From Frischella perrara (GTDB lineage: Bacteria; Pseudomonadota; Gammaproteobacteria; Enterobacterales; Orbaceae), in contig NZ_CP009056.1 in NCBI RefSeq assembly GCF_000807275.1, positions 1,551,192-1,615,191 on the forward strand: DNA of 64,000 nt, read 5' to 3'. The translations under genes and the position numbers were made by a program. Within the stretch, counting starts at the first letter, position 1, and every line of letters begins with the position of its first letter. The notes below the pieces were generated by a model. The model was not told the origin of the DNA. It ran no database searches and saw only the letters and a program-made list of their open reading frames with translations. Shown here piece by piece: positions 51,992-60,714 of the stretch.

Positions 51992-52729
51992 ATGGAAAAT
52001 AAATGGATTTTTGTTTCAGGTGGTTCACGAGGTATTGGAGCTGAAATTGTGTCAGAACTGGCTAGAAATGGATTTAGTATTGTATTCACTTATAGAAATA
52101 GCAAAGAGGAAGCACTTAAGTTATGTGATTCTTTGACTTCACAAGGTATGCAATGCAGAGCTTATCAATGCGATGTCTCTATAGCAAAAGAAGTTGATCA
52201 AGTCGTAAAAGAATGTATTTCATTATTCGGTGCTCCTTACGCAGTAATTAATAATGCAGGAATTGTAAAAGACAACTTGTTTATAAACATTGAAGAAAAG
52301 ACATGGTTAGATTTAATGAATAATAATGTTTTATCTAGCTATTTAGTCAATAAAGCTTTTTTGCCTCATATGATTAGTCAAGGAGATGGTTGTATTCTCT
52401 TTATTAGTTCAGTAACTGCATTTAAAGGTAATACAGGGCAAGTAAATTATGCTGCGTCAAAAGCTGCAATGATTGGCATGACTCATTCATTGGCTGTTGA
52501 ATTAGGTCGTTTTAATATTCGGGTCAATTCAATAGCTCCAGGTCTTATCGAAACGGATATGAGTAAAAATTTGTCGAGTATTGCATACAAAAATATGATC
52601 AAAAAAATTCCTTTAGGTCGTATAGGTTCAACCAAGGAAGTGGCTATGTCTGTGAATTTTTTACTCGGTTCTGGGGGTAATTATATTACGGGTCAAACTC
52701 TAGTTATTGATGGTGGAATGTCTGCTTAA
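51992..52729 (+). CDS. 3-oxoacyl-ACP reductase (FabG-like SDR)
   Basis: This 245-residue short-chain dehydrogenase has the NADPH loop SGGSRGIGAEIV, NNAG at 87-90 and catalytic Ser140, Tyr153 and Lys157 (YAASK). The C-terminus ITGQTLVIDGGMSA is FabG-like. The ATG at 51992 has GAGAGG about 7 bases before it; an in-frame ATG 21 bases upstream directly follows the dehydratase stop but lacks a site. It is the ketoreductase of the cluster. Confidence 0.9.
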   Translation: MENKWIFVSGGSRGIGAEIVSELARNGFSIVFTYRNSKEEALKLCDSLTSQGMQCRAYQCDVSIAKEVDQVVKECISLFGAPYAVINNAGIVKDNLFINIEEKTWLDLMNNNVLSSYLVNKAFLPHMISQGDGCILFISSVTAFKGNTGQVNYAASKAAMIGMTHSLAVELGRFNIRVNSIAPGLIETDMSKNLSSIAYKNMIKKIPLGRIGSTKEVAMSVNFLLGSGGNYITGQTLVIDGGMSA

Positions 52730-52798
52730 TGAAACAGCATTTTGTGATGCTGTTCATAGAAGCAATGATTAAAATGAAAGATGTAAATGGAGTGTAGA

Positions 52799-53974
52799 AT
52801 GAAAAACAACACCGATGGCCGACAATTCAATGGTTTAACACGATATAAAAAATTGATTATTTTATCTGTTATTTTCCTAGTTTCAGGGATAGGATACTTC
52901 ATTTTTTGGTTCATGTTTTCTCGGTTTACACAATCTACAGATAATGCGTATGTTATGGGAAATCAAATTCCAATTCATACTCAAATAAGCGGAGGAATCT
53001 CCTCCATTTACGTTGATGATAATGACTTTGTGAGAAAAAAAGATGTTATCGCTCAATTAGAATCAATTGATGCTGAAAATAATTTTATTTATGCAAAAAA
53101 TGAATTAGCCAAGGTAATAAGAGAAACTCAACAGATCAAACTGACAACTGAAAAATTGTTAGCAAGTATTCGATTAAAGCAAGCGACATTAGATAAATTA
53201 GAAAAAGATTTAGCTCGGAGAGAAGGCCTTTGGTCTCGTAAGGCTATTTCAAAAGAAGAAATAGAGCATGCTAGGCAAGATGTATTAATTGCGTTAAATG
53301 ACTTAAATATTTCCAAGCAAGAGTTAGAAATTAATAATGCCCTATTAATGCAGAATTCATTATTAGAACAGCCAAAAATTCAGCAAGCTATTTCTAAACT
53401 AAAGGAAGCTTGGCTTAACTTAAAACGAGTAACAATTGTTTCCCCTGTCACTGGATATGTTTCAAGGCGCCAAGTCCAAATTGGAGCACAAGTTAATAGA
53501 GGAGAACGATTATTAGTTATTGTTCCTTTGGATCAAGTTTGGGTAGAAGCTAACTTTAAAGAAGTTCAACTAAAACACATTCGATTAGGACAAAAAGTTA
53601 AGTTAACTAGTGATTATTATGGAGATGATATTAAATTCGACGGGGTGATTACAGGAATTGCTATGGGAACGGGAAGTGCATTTTCGTTATTACCAGCACA
53701 AAATGCAACAGGAAATTGGATTAAAGTAATTCAGCGTTTACCTGTTCGTATTGAATTGAATAAAGAGCAAATTAAGGAATATCCATTACGGGTGGGGTTA
53801 TCTATGTATGTAACAGTGGATACCAGTGATGTAAGTGGAAAATTACTTACTGATATTTCACCTCAAGAAATTAAATATCAAACAGATGTACTTGCTTATG
53901 ACTTAGATGAATTCAAGCAACTAGTACAAGAAATTATGCAAAATAACTTAATTTTAGAGAGTAATATTCAGTGA
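52799..53974 (+). CDS. EmrA/HlyD-type periplasmic adaptor
   Basis: This 391-residue membrane-fusion protein has one N-terminal membrane helix (about 18-40), the STDNAYVMGNQIPIHTQISG lipoyl half, a coiled coil (about 85-190) and the second beta half (SPVTGYVSRRQVQIGAQV). It partners the MFS pump whose GTG overlaps its stop. GGAG 7 bases before the ATG at 52799 supports that start. It probably exports the cluster product through a TolC-like channel located elsewhere. Confidence 0.9.
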   Translation: MKNNTDGRQFNGLTRYKKLIILSVIFLVSGIGYFIFWFMFSRFTQSTDNAYVMGNQIPIHTQISGGISSIYVDDNDFVRKKDVIAQLESIDAENNFIYAKNELAKVIRETQQIKLTTEKLLASIRLKQATLDKLEKDLARREGLWSRKAISKEEIEHARQDVLIALNDLNISKQELEINNALLMQNSLLEQPKIQQAISKLKEAWLNLKRVTIVSPVTGYVSRRQVQIGAQVNRGERLLVIVPLDQVWVEANFKEVQLKHIRLGQKVKLTSDYYGDDIKFDGVITGIAMGTGSAFSLLPAQNATGNWIKVIQRLPVRIELNKEQIKEYPLRVGLSMYVTVDTSDVSGKLLTDISPQEIKYQTDVLAYDLDEFKQLVQEIMQNNLILESNIQ

Positions 53975-55512
53975 ATCATAAAATGTCACCATTACATCTA
54001 TCAGGTGCAAAATTAATCGGGCTTATTGTTGCATTGGCAACAGTAGCCTTCTTACAAATTTTAGATTTAACAATTGCCAATGTAGCACTTTCTACTATTT
54101 CTGGAAACCTAGGAATATCAACTAGCCAAGCAACATGGGTAATTACATCATTTGCCGTATCCAATGCCATTTCAATTCCTATATCTGGATGGCTAGCTAA
54201 GTACTTTGGGGAAGTTAAGTTATTTTTGTATTCAATTTTGTTGTTTGTTTTAGCTTCTTGGTCATGTGGTGTCTCCAACAGCCTTGAAATGTTAATTATT
54301 TCACGGGTACTACAAGGTGCGGTTTCTGGACCAATTATTCCTCTTTCTCAAAGCTTATTATTAGCTAACTCTCCAAATTCCAAAAAAAATATGTCTTTAG
54401 CAATATGGTCGATGACTATTATTATTGCTCCCGTCTGTGGACCTATTTTTGGTGGATGGATAAGTGACAATTTATTTTGGGGCTGGATTTTTTTACTAAA
54501 TGTGCCAATTGGTCTAATAGCTTGGATAAGTATTAAAATATTATTAAAAGGACGAGAAACAGAAATAAGTAAATCTCGAATAGATACTATCGGGCTTGCT
54601 TTATTAATATTTGGTGTTGGTAGTTTACAGCTTATTTTAGATAGAGGGAAAGAACTGGATTGGTTTAATTCATCTGAAATTATTATTTTATCTGTGATAG
54701 CGTTAGTAACACTTTCTTTTTTTGTTCTTTGGGAAATGACATCGAATCATCCTATCGTTGATCTATCTTTATTTAGATCAAGAAATTTTACAGTAGGGAC
54801 GATTTGCATAAGTTTGGCATTTTTGCTACATATAGGGACATTAGTTATGCAACCACAGCTATTACAACGAGTTTTTGGTTATACTGCAACATGGGCAGGA
54901 TTAGCATTGTCTCCCATCGGTTTAGTTCCTATCGTTCTTGCTCCAATAGTCGGCCGTTTTGTTCCTTATTTAGATATGAGGAAGCTTGTGACTTTTGGTT
55001 TCATTGTTTTTGCTGTGTGCTTTTTTTGGAGAGCTTACTCGTTTGAGCCTAATATGGATTTTTCGAGTTCTGCATGGCCCCAATTCTATCAAGGATTTGC
55101 GATAGCTTGCTTTGTTATGCCTTTGAATATAATAATTTTAACTGATATACCTTCTCACAAGTTAGCGGCAGCAGGAAGTTTATTTAATTTTTTTAGAACA
55201 TTATCTACTTCCATTGGTACTTCTTTAACAAATTCATTATGGGAACATCGTGAGGCAATTCATCACAGCCAACTAACTGATCTAATGAATCAAAATATAC
55301 AAACGCTAGAATACACATATCAGCAGTTTCAGTTGCAAGGTTTTTCCGAAACTCAAGCTTCGGCAAAGCTCGCACAAAATATTACTAATCAGGGGCTGGT
55401 AATCGCAACCAACGAAATTTTTTGGCTATATGGAATTATTTTTATACTATTAATCATAGTTGTTTGGTTTGCAAAATCAACCATTACATCAAAGAATGAA
55501 ATAGAAAAATAG
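53971..55512 (+). CDS. EmrB/DHA2-family 14-helix drug/proton antiporter
   Basis: This 513-residue MFS pump has the DHA2 signature LQILDLTIANVALSTISGNL at the N-terminus, WVITSFAVSNAISIPISGWL, and the antiporter motif near WSMTIIIAPVCGPIFGGWI. It starts with GTG within the adaptor's stop (GTGA). In an EmrAB-type complex it would expel hydrophobic acyl compounds and confer self-protection. Its stop is 4 bases from that of the converging phosphopantetheinyl transferase gene. Confidence 0.92.
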   Translation: MNHKMSPLHLSGAKLIGLIVALATVAFLQILDLTIANVALSTISGNLGISTSQATWVITSFAVSNAISIPISGWLAKYFGEVKLFLYSILLFVLASWSCGVSNSLEMLIISRVLQGAVSGPIIPLSQSLLLANSPNSKKNMSLAIWSMTIIIAPVCGPIFGGWISDNLFWGWIFLLNVPIGLIAWISIKILLKGRETEISKSRIDTIGLALLIFGVGSLQLILDRGKELDWFNSSEIIILSVIALVTLSFFVLWEMTSNHPIVDLSLFRSRNFTVGTICISLAFLLHIGTLVMQPQLLQRVFGYTATWAGLALSPIGLVPIVLAPIVGRFVPYLDMRKLVTFGFIVFAVCFFWRAYSFEPNMDFSSSAWPQFYQGFAIACFVMPLNIIILTDIPSHKLAAAGSLFNFFRTLSTSIGTSLTNSLWEHREAIHHSQLTDLMNQNIQTLEYTYQQFQLQGFSETQASAKLAQNITNQGLVIATNEIFWLYGIIFILLIIVVWFAKSTITSKNEIEK

Positions 55513-55516
55513 TTGG

Positions 55517-56230
55517 TTAGATAAGTACGTAAGTCATAACAAGATTATAATATTTTGAAAAATAAAAATGAACTTCAAAAACTTTATTGATCGGATTACC
55601 TACATGTAATGTACATGTTTTTTTTTCTTTGTTTATACCTATGCAAAATATATCTTCATATGAAAGTGTAATACCAATTGAGCTAAATGCCTTATATAAA
55701 CTCTCTTGGGCTGAAAATACTAAAGTAATGTAATGTGTTATGTCCATTATCATGTCACTGGGAGTAGAGCATTTTAGGATCGTTTCACTTAAATCAATTG
55801 CTTTTTGAGTGGACATTATTTTTTCTATATCAACTCCTATGCTTTGAACCTCATTTGAGAGTTTTATTGTAACCGCAGTTACAAAATTATTAGAGTGAGA
55901 TATTGAACCAGCTATGTTTTTAGGCCATGAAACGGCTCCGTTGGAACTTTTTAGTCTCCAGTAATATTCTCCATCACGCAATAAGTTTTCTAATGCCGTA
56001 GCAGAACACACTCTACCAGCTAAGAACTCTATTTTTCTTCTTATTGGAAAGTATTGAATATCTTTTTTTAATTTTAATGGTAAATCATCAAAATTATTAA
56101 TATTAAAATTATCTACTGAAAAATGGCAAAAAGATTGTGAAACATTTTGAGATCCTATAATAAAGTTTTTGGTGATAGGTTTAAAATAGCCAAAAATGCG
56201 TTTGTACTGTTCTTGATTAATTTTATACAT
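55517..56230 (-). CDS. 4'-phosphopantetheinyl transferase (Sfp/EntD-like)
   Basis: This 237-residue protein activates carrier proteins by adding phosphopantetheine from CoA. The motifs are AGSISHSNNFVTAV (His112), SIGVDIEKI (Asp134, Glu136) and LVFSAQESLYKAF (Glu176, Lys180). The usual FSAKES reads FSAQES, a change at a residue near the pantetheine arm. It is the only gene of the main cluster on the minus strand apart from the flavoenzyme. The cluster ACP is the expected partner. Confidence 0.9.
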   Translation of the reverse strand: MYKINQEQYKRIFGYFKPITKNFIIGSQNVSQSFCHFSVDNFNINNFDDLPLKLKKDIQYFPIRRKIEFLAGRVCSATALENLLRDGEYYWRLKSSNGAVSWPKNIAGSISHSNNFVTAVTIKLSNEVQSIGVDIEKIMSTQKAIDLSETILKCSTPSDMIMDITHYITLVFSAQESLYKAFSSIGITLSYEDIFCIGINKEKKTCTLHVGNPINKVFEVHFYFSKYYNLVMTYVLI

Positions 56231-56355
56231 GATATGTGTTATCCTTTTTAGTTAGTTTAAGTTAATCGAATTACGTATATATGTATAGTCTTTACATATG
56301 GTTTATGTTACTGTTTTTAATGACAAGGATGTTTATTTAGCAAGGATAAAATATC

Positions 56356-57198
56356 ATGTTAGACAATGATTTGTTAGTTAAAGTGCACCGACAAAATTTA
56401 TCTACATTGCTTTTTATATACAATATCACGACGGATTGGCATCGTCACCCTTCTCTTCAATTGACAATATCATTGCACAATATGTCTTTTGAGCTAGAAA
56501 CACCAGATGAAAAAAAAGATGTGTTTGGTTTTATTATTCAATCAAATGTTCCCCATAAACTGAGCGCACCAGATGTCTGTTGTATTAATTTGCTTATTGA
56601 CCCAGAAGATCCCTATTATCACTTATTATCGCATTTTACTGAAACTAATCCTGTTTATTTTCTTACTTACAAAGAAGCATTAAAAATTGCCAGTTATTTT
56701 ATGAAATCTGTTACTATTAGCCAACCATTTGAGCTGTATCACGTCTATAAGATATTATGTGAATCAAAGCCTAATTGTTTATGTAAGTCAGATCCTAATT
56801 GTTCATGTGATCAAGATAACCGCATTAATAAAGCAGTCTCTATTATTTCATCATTACCCATAAAGCGAATTTCATCGAGGGAAATCGCCGAAAAAATACA
56901 CCTTTCTGAAAGTCGCTTTCTTCATCTTTTTCGTTCTAAGTTGGGTATTAATTTCAGGGGTTATCTATTATGGAAAAGATTACAGGATGTAATTGATCTA
57001 CTCGACTCATCTACAACACTGACAAAATTAGCCAGTGATATGGGATTTTCTGATTCGGCTCATTTTAGCAGAACATGTTTATCTAGTTTGGGGCTGAGAC
57101 CATCACAACTGAAACGAGCTTTAATAATTGATAATAATGACATTATGTGTGGAAAACATTACTGTTTGTACAGCGTATTTCAGGCATTACATACCTAA
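56356..57198 (+). CDS. AraC-family regulator with a Cys-rich insert
   Basis: This 280-residue regulator has an N-terminal sensing domain (about 1-130), then an insert with Cys135, 141, 143, 149 and 151 in an internally repeated PNC-x-C pattern, then the double helix-turn-helix (about 170-262; ISSREIAEKIHLSESRFLHLFRSKLG and TKLASDMGFSDSAHFSRTC). It diverges from the transferase gene across 125 bases and is likely the local regulator of the cluster. The Cys insert could bind a metal or sense redox; this is inferred. Confidence 0.85.
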   Translation: MLDNDLLVKVHRQNLSTLLFIYNITTDWHRHPSLQLTISLHNMSFELETPDEKKDVFGFIIQSNVPHKLSAPDVCCINLLIDPEDPYYHLLSHFTETNPVYFLTYKEALKIASYFMKSVTISQPFELYHVYKILCESKPNCLCKSDPNCSCDQDNRINKAVSIISSLPIKRISSREIAEKIHLSESRFLHLFRSKLGINFRGYLLWKRLQDVIDLLDSSTTLTKLASDMGFSDSAHFSRTCLSSLGLRPSQLKRALIIDNNDIMCGKHYCLYSVFQALHT

Positions 57199-57226
57199 AA
57201 TACACTGTATTATCGTTTATATACTA

Positions 57227-57790
57227 CTAACTGAATATAAGATTCTTCGTTTCAGAAATATTGACCAAAGATTGCATTTGATTAATCGTAATACCATTGA
57301 GTTGTATCAAGCGTCCGCAAGCACTTATACCTTGATGAATTAAGACTGAGTTAATACTTTCCAGATTAGATAAAACGACTAATTGCTCTAATGTAGCAAC
57401 ATCACGTATGTTTCCTTTTTGATCAGGATTGGCTTGTCGCCATTGTGCTGCTGTCGTACCAAACAAAGCCATATTCAGTAAGTCTGCTTCACTGGCATAT
57501 ACTTTCCCTGTCTGTGCATTTTGTTAATTGTATCGGAATCAAGTGTTCTTTAATGGCATCTGTATGTATGCGGTAGTTGACCTTTGCCAAAGTACGTTGG
57601 AAATTCCATTCCAGTGACATTGCTTTGGCTTCTTCATCTTTAAGTCTTTGAAATTATTTAATTAGATAAAGCTTGAATTCAGGGCTCAGCCATGAGCCGA
57701 ACTCAAAAACAATATCTTTATGGGCATAAGTGCACCGTAACGACCTGCCTTGGATTGTTGCTGCTTTCCGCAGTAAACACATTAAATCAA
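57227..57790 (-). pseudogene. KilA-N/antirepressor-type phage protein, broken
   Basis: The 3' part reads MALFGTTAAQWRQANPDQKG and LEQLVVLSNLESINSVLI, the C-terminus typical of phage KilA-N proteins. Upstream, in shifted frames, are LEWNFQRTLAKVNYRIHTDAIKEHLIP-like and FEFGSWLSPEFKLYLIK segments from the same protein, and AGRYGALMP further on. Several stops and shifts separate them. It marks the right side of the island as prophage-derived. Confidence 0.75.
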
Positions 57791-58242
57791 ATAAAAATTC
57801 GCTTTATTGGGCATTCATCTAAATCATATCAGGTGCATGTCCCACTTTACCATTCGGTTCCCCCATGATATCAGACTCTTGATTAACATCAATAAGCGTC
57901 ATTAATTTACGATATTATTTAATAACGAAAACAATTTAAAGCCCTCTATATGCCCACCTTTAGAATAGTTCAATAACCAATATTGTGTGAATCACTATTG
58001 TAGTGGCAAGTGGAATAATAAAAGAAAAGATAAATAATTTTTAATAAAACACCCACCACTACCTACAGATTACCTTCATTTATTTTAAGCATTTGTATGT
58101 TAGGCTAGTTACAAATAACACATTCATAATTAAAACCCATGAAAGGAATGTAAATAAAAATTTCCCTCCGATCTCCACCGAGTTACTTAATACCAACCAA
58201 ACATATAAAAAAAACAATAACTTATCTTATTCAATTCGTTTA
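57791..58242. other. non-coding or decayed stretch
   Basis: No intact gene. The part 57830-57900 has a short minus-strand segment (MTLIDVNQESDIMGEPNGK) that looks like another phage-gene remnant. The remainder is AT-rich without recognisable content. Confidence 0.35.
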
Positions 58243-58371
58243 TAAAATATTGAATTACCGATCCCATGTTTACGGTATAAATCTTTAACCGATATGCCAC
58301 TTCTGCTTATTTCAAAATGACCACAATCCGACTTTCTGTCACGCGATTGCTCATCACCAAACTCCTTTGAT
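58243..58371 (-). mobile_element. IS3-family OrfA remnant, copy 1
   Basis: From the ATG at 58354 the frame reads MSNRVTESRIVVILK then a stop; one base shift restores SRSGISVKDLYRKHGIGNS. This is the helix-turn-helix start of an IS3-type OrfA (pattern RFTESQIVAILKEAEAG-VKDLCRKHGIS). Only about 40 codons remain. A second copy lies exactly 2483 bases downstream. Confidence 0.75.
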
Positions 58372-58464
58372 TTGTTTTAAAAGCAATTCTACGAGAACGC
58401 AATTTTATTTAAGGTGAGCTAATTACATCATCTATATGATTATAAAAAAATAATATAAATTAAC

Positions 58465-58470
58465 TTGACA
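58465..58470 (+). promoter_or_regulatory. possible -35 box upstream of the immunity array
   Basis: TTGACA is perfectly placed in the leader duplicated at 60948. No good -10 box at 17 bases is seen, only an AT-rich run. A weak or activator-dependent promoter for the first immunity gene is possible. Confidence 0.3.
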
Positions 58471-58607
58471 AAATCCTTTTTTTATCACATGAAATTTAAG
58501 TTTTTTTATTTACAAGCTATTGTTAATTAATATAATCAAAATATTTAAGTAATGTAATTTAATCATTTCTATATATAAACGCAAATAACTCAATTAAGGA
58601 ACTTGTT

Positions 58608-59087
58608 ATGCCATTTGTAAATGAATATGTCTCAGACGAAGATGCTCTAAAGTATGATTTAGATAATTTATGGAATAAATACTATTTTACAGGACTGGAA
58701 ATGCCTGAAGCCTTAACTTACTTTGAGGTCCATAAACATGCTTGGTGTGTGAATAAGGAGCAAGGTTATTGGCTATTTTACTGTGGTTATGTAATGAGCG
58801 AAGAAAGTCGGACCGGATATCCTGAGCCAAGTAATAAAGAGGTATTTATACTGCATGTCAATGATCAAAATATTGAATTTATTTTGACTAGAAATAGTTT
58901 GGGAGCTACTGACTTATATCCTATACATTATTGTTGGAATATTGTGTCAATGGCTCCGAGTTGTTTACCGAACATGTCTAAGGAGAAGTTGCTTACCATC
59001 TTAAAAGAAGCGTTAAAAGTCTATAAAAACAGTGGCATTAGAGATTTGGAAGGAAATGCAGAATCACTCGTTGAGTTTAATTTTTAG
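58608..59087 (+). CDS. putative immunity protein, copy 1
   Basis: This 159-residue acidic cytoplasmic protein belongs to no family I recognise. It begins MPFVNEYVSDEDALKYDLDN, has the block HAWCVNKEQGYWLFYCGYV and EVFILHVNDQNIEFILT, and ends LVEFNF. AAGGAAC precedes the ATG. Two more intact copies and a wrecked one follow, all before the large toxin-like gene, the layout of immunity genes in polymorphic toxin loci. Function is inferred from position. Confidence 0.72.
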   Translation: MPFVNEYVSDEDALKYDLDNLWNKYYFTGLEMPEALTYFEVHKHAWCVNKEQGYWLFYCGYVMSEESRTGYPEPSNKEVFILHVNDQNIEFILTRNSLGATDLYPIHYCWNIVSMAPSCLPNMSKEKLLTILKEALKVYKNSGIRDLEGNAESLVEFNF

Positions 59088-59143
59088 AGTTTATTAGACA
59101 ATAAATATAACAATAGATAATTATAACAAAGGAATAAAAATAT

Positions 59144-59275
59144 ATGGCAGGACTTACAGCAACAGAAGCAGAAAAAAAATTATCTGGTATTAAGGATGCA
59201 GAGGGATTACGAAATTTAATAAACCAAAGTATATGCTATTTATTGTTAATTTATATAATCAAAATATTTAAGTAA
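59144..59275 (+). pseudogene. vestigial toxin start, copy 1
   Basis: It encodes MAGLTATEAEKKLSGIKDAE and eight more residues (to NLINQ), near-identical to the start of the large gene at 61442, then 15 unrelated codons and a stop. After codon 28 the DNA becomes the leader of the next immunity gene, so it is a recombination scar. Confidence 0.8.
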
Positions 59276-59330
59276 TGTAATTTAATCATTTCTATATATA
59301 AACACAAATAACTCTATTAAGGAACTTGTT

Positions 59331-59813
59331 ATGCCATTTGTAAATGAATATGTCTCAGACGAAGATGCTCAAAAGTATGATTTAGATAATTTATGGAATA
59401 AGTACAATTACTCTTGGATACTGAAAATGCCCAAAGCATTGAATCACTTTGAGGTTCATCAACATGCTTGGTGTGTGGATAAAGAGCGAAGCTATTGGCT
59501 ATTTAACTGTGGTTTTTTAAGAAATGAAAATAGTCGTTCAGGTTATCCAGAGCCAAGTAATAAAGAGGCATTTATATTACATGTCAATGGACAAAATATT
59601 GAATTTATTTTGGCTATTCATGAAATGGAAGTTACTGACTTATATCCTATACATTTTTCTTATGAGCTTGTGTCAATGGAACCTAGTTGTTTGCCAAACA
59701 TATCTCGAGAACATCTGATTACCATTTTGAAAGAAGCGTTAAATGTCTTTAAATGCAGTGGCATTAGAAATTTGGAAGAGAATGCGAAATCAATTATTGA
59801 GTTAAATTTTTAG
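59331..59813 (+). CDS. putative immunity protein, copy 2
   Basis: This 160-residue paralogue of the protein at 58608 shares the first 20 residues and the HQHAWCVDKERSYWLFNCG block. It differs in the middle (LAIHEMEVTDLYPIHFSYELV) and ends IIELNF. Its upstream 80 bases are nearly identical to those of copy 1, so it has the same ribosome site and probably the same expression. The divergence between copies suggests they may neutralise different toxin variants. Confidence 0.72.
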   Translation: MPFVNEYVSDEDAQKYDLDNLWNKYNYSWILKMPKALNHFEVHQHAWCVDKERSYWLFNCGFLRNENSRSGYPEPSNKEAFILHVNGQNIEFILAIHEMEVTDLYPIHFSYELVSMEPSCLPNISREHLITILKEALNVFKCSGIRNLEENAKSIIELNF

Positions 59814-59857
59814 TATTTATTAGAAAATATATAATTAAAACAGAGGGATGAAATTAT

Positions 59858-59986
59858 ATGGCAGGACTTACAGCAGCAGAAGCAGAAAAAAAATTATCTG
59901 GTATTAAGGATGCAGAGGGATTACGAAATTTAATAAACCAAAAGTATCTGCTATTTATTGTTAATTTATATAATCAAAATATTTAA
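59858..59986 (+). pseudogene. vestigial toxin start, copy 2
   Basis: It reads MAGLTAAEAEKKLSGIKDAE through NLINQ, then leaves the toxin sequence after codon 28 and stops. CAGAGGGATG precedes it as in the full toxin gene. The break point matches that of copy 1. Confidence 0.8.
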
Positions 59987-60045
59987 GTAATGTAATTTAA
60001 TCATTTCTATATATAAACGCAAATAACTCAATTAAGGAACTTGTT

Positions 60046-60525
60046 ATGTCATTTGTAAATGAATATGTCTCAGACGAAGATGCTCAAAAGTATGATTTAG
60101 ATAATTTATGGAATAAGTACAATTACTCTATGCTGAAAATGCCAGAAGCCTTAACTTCCTATGAGGTCCATCAACATGCTTGGTGTGTGGATAAGGAGCG
60201 AGGCTATTGGCTATTTAACTGTGGTTATTTAATAAATAATGATAGTATTTCGGGTTATCCCGAAGCAAGTGATAAAGAAGTATTTATACTGCATGTCAAT
60301 GGTCAAAATATTGTATTTATTTTGACTAACTATGGAATGGAAGCTACTGACTTATATCCTTTACATTTTTCTTATAAGCTTGTATCAATGTCACCGAGTT
60401 CTTTACCGAACATGTCTCAGGAGAGCCTGCTTAACATCTTGAAGGATGCGTTAAATATCTTTAAATTCGATGGCATCAGAGATTTAGAAGAGAATGCGAG
60501 AACACTTGTCGAATTTGATTTTTAG
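60046..60525 (+). CDS. putative immunity protein, copy 3
   Basis: This 159-residue paralogue starts MSFVNEYVSDEDAQKYDLDN and shares HQHAWCVDKERGYWLFNCGY. It diverges at SYKLVSMSPSSLPNMSQESL and ends LVEFDF. Same leader and ribosome site as the other copies. It is followed by a five-codon toxin vestige (60586-60603, MAGIC then stop). Confidence 0.72.
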   Translation: MSFVNEYVSDEDAQKYDLDNLWNKYNYSMLKMPEALTSYEVHQHAWCVDKERGYWLFNCGYLINNDSISGYPEASDKEVFILHVNGQNIVFILTNYGMEATDLYPLHFSYKLVSMSPSSLPNMSQESLLNILKDALNIFKFDGIRDLEENARTLVEFDF

Positions 60526-60585
60526 TATTTATTAGAAAATAGAAAATTATAAAAATAGATAATTATAACAGAGGGATGAAATTAT

Positions 60586-60603
60586 ATGGCAGGAATTTGC
60601 TAA
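60586..60603 (+). pseudogene. vestigial toxin start, copy 3
   Basis: Only ATG GCA GGA followed by two unrelated codons and TAA, preceded by the conserved GAGGGATGAAATTAT leader. It is the shortest of the three scars; the DNA next to it leads into the duplicated IS3 block. Confidence 0.65.
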
Positions 60604-60714
60604 ATAACGTTGTTGAGGATAAAAGCATTTACTATATATCTCTAATGAAGTATTCAATTGTAATTTAATCGCTGGCAAACGCTTCTGGTTATAAGTTATC
60701 TCTAATTTTTACTA

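Noticed and set aside
46867-57198. Aryl-polyene or colibactin-type cluster, both known in Orbaceae
   Set aside because: There is no ammonia-lyase, no KS/chain-length-factor pair, no large NRPS/PKS and no acyltransferase/glycosyltransferase set, while a cysteine desulfurase and IscU are present.
57128-57343. 71-codon plus-strand frame at the end of the AraC gene
   Set aside because: It overlaps the regulator's 3' end in another frame and the KilA-N pseudogene on the opposite strand; no ribosome site or motif.
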